A stretch of 10,389 nt of DNA from a bacterium (GTDB taxonomy: Bacteria > Vulcanimicrobiota > Vulcanimicrobiia > Vulcanimicrobiales > SCRA01), in the NCBI GenBank assembly GCA_028869325.1, contig JAGWST010000251.1, positions 1 to 10,389 on the forward strand, written 5' to 3'. Below are positions 6,370 through 10,389 of this stretch, piece after piece (position 1 is the first letter of the stretch; each line of letters begins with the position of its first letter). The position numbers and the translations under genes were made by a program. The notes under the pieces were generated by a model that had not been told where the DNA came from, searched no databases, and worked only from the letters and a program-made list of their open reading frames with translations.

Positions 6370-7235
6370 AGGCGGTGATCATCACGGCCGACGACTTCGG
6401 CGCCTCGCTCTCCGTGAACGAGGCGATCGAACGTGCCCATCGTGACGGAATCCTCGGCTCCGCCAGCCTCATGGTCGCCGCCCCCGCGGCGGCCGACGCC
6501 GTGCGCCGGGCACGCGCCATGCCCGGGCTGCGGGTGGGCCTGCACGTCGTCGTCGTCAATGGGCGCCCCGTGCTCCCGGCGGAGCAGATTCCCGACCTGC
6601 TCGCGGCCGATGGCCAGTTCGGCACGCACCTCTTTCGCGCCGGCGTGCGCTTCTTCTTCAGCCCGCGCGTGCGGCGCCAGCTGGAGGCGGAGATCCGCGC
6701 GCAGTTCGCGGCATTTCAGGCGACCGGCCTCACGCTCGATCATGTCGACGCGCAGAATCACCTGCACGTGCATCCCACGCTCTTCGCCTTGATTATCGCG
6801 GTGGGGCGCGAGTATGGACTGCGCGCCGTGCGTCTGCCGTACGAGCCGTTCCTGATCTCGTGGCGGGCAGCCGGCGATGGCTTCTGGATGCGCTGCGGAT
6901 ATGCGCTGCTGCTGGCACCGTGGCTGCACCTGATGAGGGCGCGGCTCCGTCGCGCGCGCGTGCTCTCCAGCGATTTCACCTTTGGGGTCAACGATGCCGG
7001 GCGGATGACGGCCGCGCGCGTGCTGCGGCTGCTGCCCCGGCTGCCGGAGGGCGTCTCCGAAATTCTCTTCCACCCCGCCCTCGGCGCTTGGGCCGGCGCC
7101 TCACCGGCGACGCGCGGCTACGCTTGGGCGGACGAGCTGGACGCGCTGACCAATCCGCTGGTGGCGGCGGCACTCGAGCGCCACGGCATTCGCCGCCTCA
7201 CCTTCGGCGAGCTGCGGGGAGACGATGGCGCATAG
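6366..7235 (+). CDS. hpnK: Hopanoid biosynthesis protein HpnK (YdjC-like deacetylase)
   Basis: A 289-residue YdjC/ChbG-fold carbohydrate deacetylase. In Burkholderia, HpnK removes the acetyl group from N-acetylglucosaminyl-bacteriohopanetetrol to give the free glucosamine form. Visible motifs are TADDFG (7-12), the HpnK-type VGLHVVVVNGRPVLP (57-71), DHVDAQNHLHVHP (125-137) and FHPALG near the C terminus. The D10, H60 and H132/H136 group is the presumed metal and catalytic site. The start is GTG at 6366, overlapping the acyltransferase stop as GTGA; the next codons read straight into the conserved TADDFG strand. It overlaps hpnI by 11 nt, and the two act in sequence. It could in principle be another YdjC deacetylase, but VGLHxVxVxGRP and the hpnI neighbour make HpnK the best call. 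Confidence 0.92.
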   Translation: MKAVIITADDFGASLSVNEAIERAHRDGILGSASLMVAAPAAADAVRRARAMPGLRVGLHVVVVNGRPVLPAEQIPDLLAADGQFGTHLFRAGVRFFFSPRVRRQLEAEIRAQFAAFQATGLTLDHVDAQNHLHVHPTLFALIIAVGREYGLRAVRLPYEPFLISWRAAGDGFWMRCGYALLLAPWLHLMRARLRRARVLSSDFTFGVNDAGRMTAARVLRLLPRLPEGVSEILFHPALGAWAGASPATRGYAWADELDALTNPLVAAALERHGIRRLTFGELRGDDGA

Positions 7236-8367
7236 CGCGCTCGCGCTTCTGACCGCCGCCGCGCTGATCGCTGATCTCCTAGCCGTCGCCTATGCGCTCT
7301 TCGCGCTGGCGCGCGTCATGGGCCATCGTGGCGGGGCCGGCAAGCCGTCGGCGCACACGCCGGCGGTCAGCGTGCTCAAGCCGCTGCACGGCGGGGACTT
7401 CGAGCTCTACGAGAACCTGCGCTCCTTCTGCGAACAGGAATACCCCGCATTTCAAGTGATCTTCGGCGTGCACGACGATGGCGATCCCGCGCTACCCATC
7501 GTCGAGCGTGTCATGCGAGCCTTCCCCGAGCGGGATCTGACGCTCGTGATCGGCGGCACCGCCGATCACGCCAACCCGAAGGTCCAGAACTTGGCGAACA
7601 TGCTGGGCAGCGCCAAGCACGAGATCCTCGTCATCGCCGACAGTGATATGCGCGTCGATCCTTCGTACTTGCGCGCCGTGGTCGCCCCGTTCGCGGCGCC
7701 GAATGTGGGGGCCGTTACGTGTCTCTACTGCGGCGAACCGTCACCGGGGATCCCCTCGGCGCTGGCCGCGATGCACCTGCAAGAGGAGTTCGCGCCCTCG
7801 GTGCTGGTGGCCACGGCGCTGCAAGGGCTGCGCTTCTGCCTGGGCGCGACGATGGCCGTGCGAAGCAGCCTGCTCACGGCGATCGGGGGCTTCGCCGCGC
7901 TGGGCCCATATCTGGCCGACGACTACATGCTGGGCAAGCTCGTGCGCGAGCGCGGGCGGCGCGTGGCTCTCTCGCCCTACGTCGTGCGCAACGTGATCGC
8001 GGAGCCGTCGTTCGGCGCGCTGTGGCGCCACGAGCTGCGCTGGGCGCGAACCATCCGTATGCTCCGGCCGCTGGGCTACGCCTGCTCGTTTCTGACCTTC
8101 GGGATCAGCCTGGCGCTGATCTATCTGTTGCTGGCGCGCGGCGCCCCGCTTGCGATCGCGCTGTTGGGCGCCGCGCTGGTGATTCGCCTCGCGTTGCACG
8201 GCGCCGTGCCGGCTGCCTTGCCCGGCGCGGCGCGCCTGCCGCTGTGGCTGGTGCCCGTGCGCGACGTGCTCTCCTTCGCGGTCTGGGCGGCCGGCCTCGC
8301 CGGAGCGAAGAGCACGTGGCGGGGGCGCCGGATCTCTATTCGGCGCGACGGCAAGATCGGAGTCTAG
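7225..8367 (+). CDS. hpnI: Hopanoid glycosyltransferase HpnI (ceramide glucosyltransferase-like)
   Basis: A 380-residue membrane GT2/GT21-type glycosyltransferase. HpnI adds N-acetylglucosamine to bacteriohopanetetrol, and HpnK then deacetylates it. An N-terminal membrane helix (about 5-31) precedes VSVLKPLHG (48-56), a signature of this group. The nucleotide-sugar aspartates are in FGVHDDGDP (80-88) and ADSD (138-141), the acceptor-side base in DDYMLG (232-237), and the GT21-type (Q/R)xxRW motif in RHELRW (268-273). Three further helices follow at about 285-303, 307-328 and 340-360. ATG 7225 is preceded by GGGGAG 3 nt upstream and overlaps hpnK by 11 nt. The stop at 8367 faces the stop of the aldo/keto reductase gene 7 nt away. 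HpnJ, which makes the cyclitol ether from the glucosamine product, is not in the window. Confidence 0.92.
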   Translation: MAHSALALLTAAALIADLLAVAYALFALARVMGHRGGAGKPSAHTPAVSVLKPLHGGDFELYENLRSFCEQEYPAFQVIFGVHDDGDPALPIVERVMRAFPERDLTLVIGGTADHANPKVQNLANMLGSAKHEILVIADSDMRVDPSYLRAVVAPFAAPNVGAVTCLYCGEPSPGIPSALAAMHLQEEFAPSVLVATALQGLRFCLGATMAVRSSLLTAIGGFAALGPYLADDYMLGKLVRERGRRVALSPYVVRNVIAEPSFGALWRHELRWARTIRMLRPLGYACSFLTFGISLALIYLLLARGAPLAIALLGAALVIRLALHGAVPAALPGAARLPLWLVPVRDVLSFAVWAAGLAGAKSTWRGRRISIRRDGKIGV

Positions 8368-8378
8368 GGGCGACCTAG
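8364..8378. repeat. Small inverted repeat spanning both convergent stop codons
   Basis: CTAGG-GGCGA-CCTAG has perfect 5-bp arms. The left arm contains the TAG stop of hpnI, and the right arm contains, on the other strand, the TAG stop of the aldo/keto reductase gene. No T-run follows on either side, so it is not a convincing intrinsic terminator. The symmetry may follow from both genes ending in TAG. Confidence 0.35.
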
Positions 8379-9250
8379 GCCAGCGTGTGGAGCTCCTCGC
8401 CCGTGAGGCGCAGCCGCGCGGCAGCGAGGTTCTCCTCCAGGTGAGGCACCGAGGAGGTGCCGGGAATCGGCACGATCGCCGGCGAGCGTTGCAGGAGCCA
8501 GGCCAGGGCGACCTGATTCGGCGAGGCGTCGTGCGCGCGTGCGATGCGCATCAATCGCTCCTGGCTTGCCAACGATCCCGCCCCAAGCGGCGACCAGGGG
8601 AGAAACGCCATGCCTTCCCGCTCGCAGAGGTCCACGATCCGATCCGACTCCAGGTGGTCGTTGACGTTGAAGCGATTCTGCACGGAGGCGATCGGCACGA
8701 TCCTGCGCGCGCGCTCGATATGCTCCCGGGTGACGTTCGAGAGGCCGAGGTGGCGAATCTTTCCCTGCTCGCGAAGGTCGGCAAGTGCCGAGATCGACTC
8801 TTCAAAGGCGACGCGATGGTCGGGGACGTGAAGCTGGAAGAGATCGATGCGCTCGAGCCGCAGACGGCGCAGACTCCCCTCCAGCGCCTCGCGCAGATGC
8901 CGCGGCGAGCCCGCGTGCAGCCACTGGTTGGGCCCCGAGCGCGTCCAGCCGGCCTTGGTGGCGATCACCAGGTCGCCCGGATACGGATAGAGGGCCTCGG
9001 CGATCAACTCCTCGCTGACGCTGGGGCCGTAGGAGTCCGCCGTGTCGATGAGGTTCACGCCCAGCTCGACGGCACGCCGCAGTACGGCGAGCGCGCCGGC
9101 GCGGTCCTTCGGCGGCCCCCAAACCCCCGGGCCGGTGATCCGCATCGCCCCGTATCCCACGCGGTTGACGGTCAGATCGCCCGCGATCGTCAGCGCGCCG
9201 GCACTCGCGGCGTGGATAACCCCATGCGGACGCGCTGGCTGCAAGATCAA
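8375..9250 (-). CDS. Aldo/keto reductase
   Basis: A 291-residue NADPH-dependent oxidoreductase of the aldo/keto reductase superfamily (TIM barrel). The catalytic tetrad is visible: D69 and Y74 in NLIDTADSYG, K99 in IATKAG and H141 in LFQLHVPD. C-terminal cofactor segments include LPWSPLGAGSL and VPIPGTSSVPHLEENLAAA. The N-terminal VNRVGYGAMRITGPGVWGPP matches a common bacterial subgroup whose physiological substrates are mostly unknown. No ATG precedes the conserved region, so TTG 9250 is taken as the start. It overlaps the oxidase stop as TTGA; TTG 9244 is a close alternative. It is co-transcribed with the flavin oxidase. Nothing ties it to hopanoids beyond proximity, and it converges on hpnI. 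Confidence 0.9.
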   Translation of the reverse strand: MILQPARPHGVIHAASAGALTIAGDLTVNRVGYGAMRITGPGVWGPPKDRAGALAVLRRAVELGVNLIDTADSYGPSVSEELIAEALYPYPGDLVIATKAGWTRSGPNQWLHAGSPRHLREALEGSLRRLRLERIDLFQLHVPDHRVAFEESISALADLREQGKIRHLGLSNVTREHIERARRIVPIASVQNRFNVNDHLESDRIVDLCEREGMAFLPWSPLGAGSLASQERLMRIARAHDASPNQVALAWLLQRSPAIVPIPGTSSVPHLEENLAAARLRLTGEELHTLA

Positions 9251-10389
9251 TCACCCACTGGGCGCGCGGCGAATCGCTCCACCGCGAAGGCGTCGATGGG
9301 GTGAGGCGTCTTGCCGTCGATGGCGAGATCGGCCACGATCTCTCCGACGATCGGGCAGAACTTGAAGCCGTGGCCGGAGAAGCCGCCGGCCACGACGACG
9401 TTGTGGTGCGCCGGATGCCGGCCGATGACGAAGTGCTCGTCCGGGGTCATCGTGTACATGCAGACCTTCGACATCAGATGCCGGCCGGCGCCGTCTGGAA
9501 TCCAGCCCTTGAAGACCTGCGCGAAGGTGGCAACGTCTTCTGCCGAGACGGTGCGGTCGATGCTCCGCAGCTCGGTATACTCCGTGCTGTGGTGAAAGGC
9601 CGCCTTCAGCCCTTGGTCCGGCAGGAGCGGCATGCCGTAGAACATCGGCACGCCCTCGCGATGGAGGATATAGACGGGGAAGCGATCCGGGGCGAAATCC
9701 TCTGCGTGTGCGATCGGCTCGAACCAGTGCATGACGTTGCGCTCGATCTTCAGCGGCAGGTGCAGATCGGCGGCGATCTCTCCGAGCCACGCGCCGGCCG
9801 TGATGACCAGCGTTTCCGCCTCGATGCGCTCCCCGGCCGCCGTCTCCAGCTCGACGCCATGCTCCGCCGCGCGCCACGCCCGCAGCGCGGTGCCGAAGCG
9901 CGCCTCCGCTCCGGCCTCGGTTGCCCAGCGCAAGTGGGCCAGCACGCAGGCCTCTGGAAAGAGCACGCCCGCCGGCTCCTCGTAGAGCGCCACTTCGTTC
10001 TGCAGCGGATGGAGCACGGGAAAGCGCCGCCGAATCTCCGCGGCGCTCAGCATCTGGTGGGGAAGTCCGTTCTCTCGAGCGCTGCGCAGGGCGCCCGCCA
10101 CCACCTCCGACTCTGGAAAGCCTGCCATCAGGCCGCCCGTACGGAGCATCAGGCGCTCTCCGGAGCGGCGCTCGAGATCACGCCAGAGCTCGTAGACGCG
10201 CAGCAGAAGCGGCACATACGATGGATGCTCGAAGTACGCTTGCCGGATAATGCGCGAGCCGCCGTGCGAGGAGCCCAAGGCGTGCGCCGGGCCGAACTGC
10301 TCCAACCCCACGACGCGCTTGCCGCGCGCCGCCAAGTGGGCCAGAGCGGCGCTTCCCATGCCGCCTAGGCCCACGACCACGGCATCGTA
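9247..10389 (-). CDS. Monomeric sarcosine oxidase / N-methyl-tryptophan oxidase-like flavoenzyme (start beyond right edge)
   Basis: The minus strand is open from the right edge, giving 380 residues of a DAO/SoxA-family FAD oxidase. The visible N terminus reads YDAVVVGLGGMGSAAL, so the Rossmann GLGGMG is complete and only the first few residues are likely missing. HALGSSHGGSRIIRQAYFEHPSY, typical of monomeric sarcosine oxidase and MTOX, follows. KVCMYTMTPDEHFVIGRHP is near the C terminus; its cysteine (codon at 9462-9460) corresponds to the covalent FAD attachment residue of this family. GGFSGHGFKFCPIVGE forms the final cofactor-binding block. Such enzymes oxidise sarcosine or other N-methyl amino acids to formaldehyde, the amine and hydrogen peroxide. 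The exact substrate cannot be told from sequence. An internal ATG at about 10359 falls inside the Rossmann motif and is not the true start. Confidence 0.9.
   Translation of the reverse strand, partial: YDAVVVGLGGMGSAALAHLAARGKRVVGLEQFGPAHALGSSHGGSRIIRQAYFEHPSYVPLLLRVYELWRDLERRSGERLMLRTGGLMAGFPESEVVAGALRSARENGLPHQMLSAAEIRRRFPVLHPLQNEVALYEEPAGVLFPEACVLAHLRWATEAGAEARFGTALRAWRAAEHGVELETAAGERIEAETLVITAGAWLGEIAADLHLPLKIERNVMHWFEPIAHAEDFAPDRFPVYILHREGVPMFYGMPLLPDQGLKAAFHHSTEYTELRSIDRTVSAEDVATFAQVFKGWIPDGAGRHLMSKVCMYTMTPDEHFVIGRHPAHHNVVVAGGFSGHGFKFCPIVGEIVADLAIDGKTPHPIDAFAVERFAARPVGD

Noticed and set aside
9301..10368. Long plus-strand open frame (355 codons) opposite the sarcosine-oxidase-like gene
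   Set aside because: Shadow of a well-supported gene; no motifs or ribosome site were seen.
1..10389. tRNA, rRNA, CRISPR array, insertion sequence or prophage
   Set aside because: No tRNA-like cloverleaf, spaced direct repeats, transposase or integrase motifs, or terminal repeats were seen on either strand.

Overview
The window is high-GC (about two thirds by eye) bacterial DNA with almost no non-coding sequence. It is mostly a hopanoid (bacterial sterol-surrogate) locus. An exported LolA-like protein and a YdjC/HpnK-HpnI pair suggest a diderm bacterium. The phylum cannot be fixed from the sequence alone. A soil-type lineage such as Eremiobacterota would fit, but this is only a guess.

Left arm, minus strand, 1-4215, read right to left: type 2 isopentenyl-diphosphate isomerase (fni), hpnC, hpnD, hpnE, and the first 48 codons of squalene-hopene cyclase (shc), which runs off the left edge. 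Every junction overlaps (4, 26, 19 and 16 nt), so this is one translationally coupled unit. It encodes a route from IPP/DMAPP balance through FPP, presqualene diphosphate, hydroxysqualene and squalene to the hopene skeleton.

Centre, 4216-4484: a divergent, apparently non-coding regulatory region. It carries two abutting perfect inverted repeats and an ECF-sigma-like promoter candidate close to the right-hand gene start.

Right arm, plus strand, 4485-8367: a signal-peptide protein with a possible LolA-like fold, an unusual PlsC-type acyltransferase, HpnK (deacetylase) and HpnI (glycosyltransferase). These overlap by 11, 4 and 11 nt. HpnI and HpnK are known to build the glucosamine head group of bacteriohopanetetrol. 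Co-transcription of an acyltransferase and an exported possible lipid carrier with them suggests, as inference, an additional hopanoid acylation or transport step. This is the most interesting idea in the window.

Right end, minus strand, 8375-10389: an aldo/keto reductase and a monomeric sarcosine oxidase/N-methyltryptophan oxidase-like flavoenzyme whose start lies beyond the right edge. They overlap by 4 nt and converge on hpnI with a 7-nt gap. They look like general metabolism unrelated to hopanoids. No tRNA, rRNA, CRISPR, insertion sequence or phage feature was seen.
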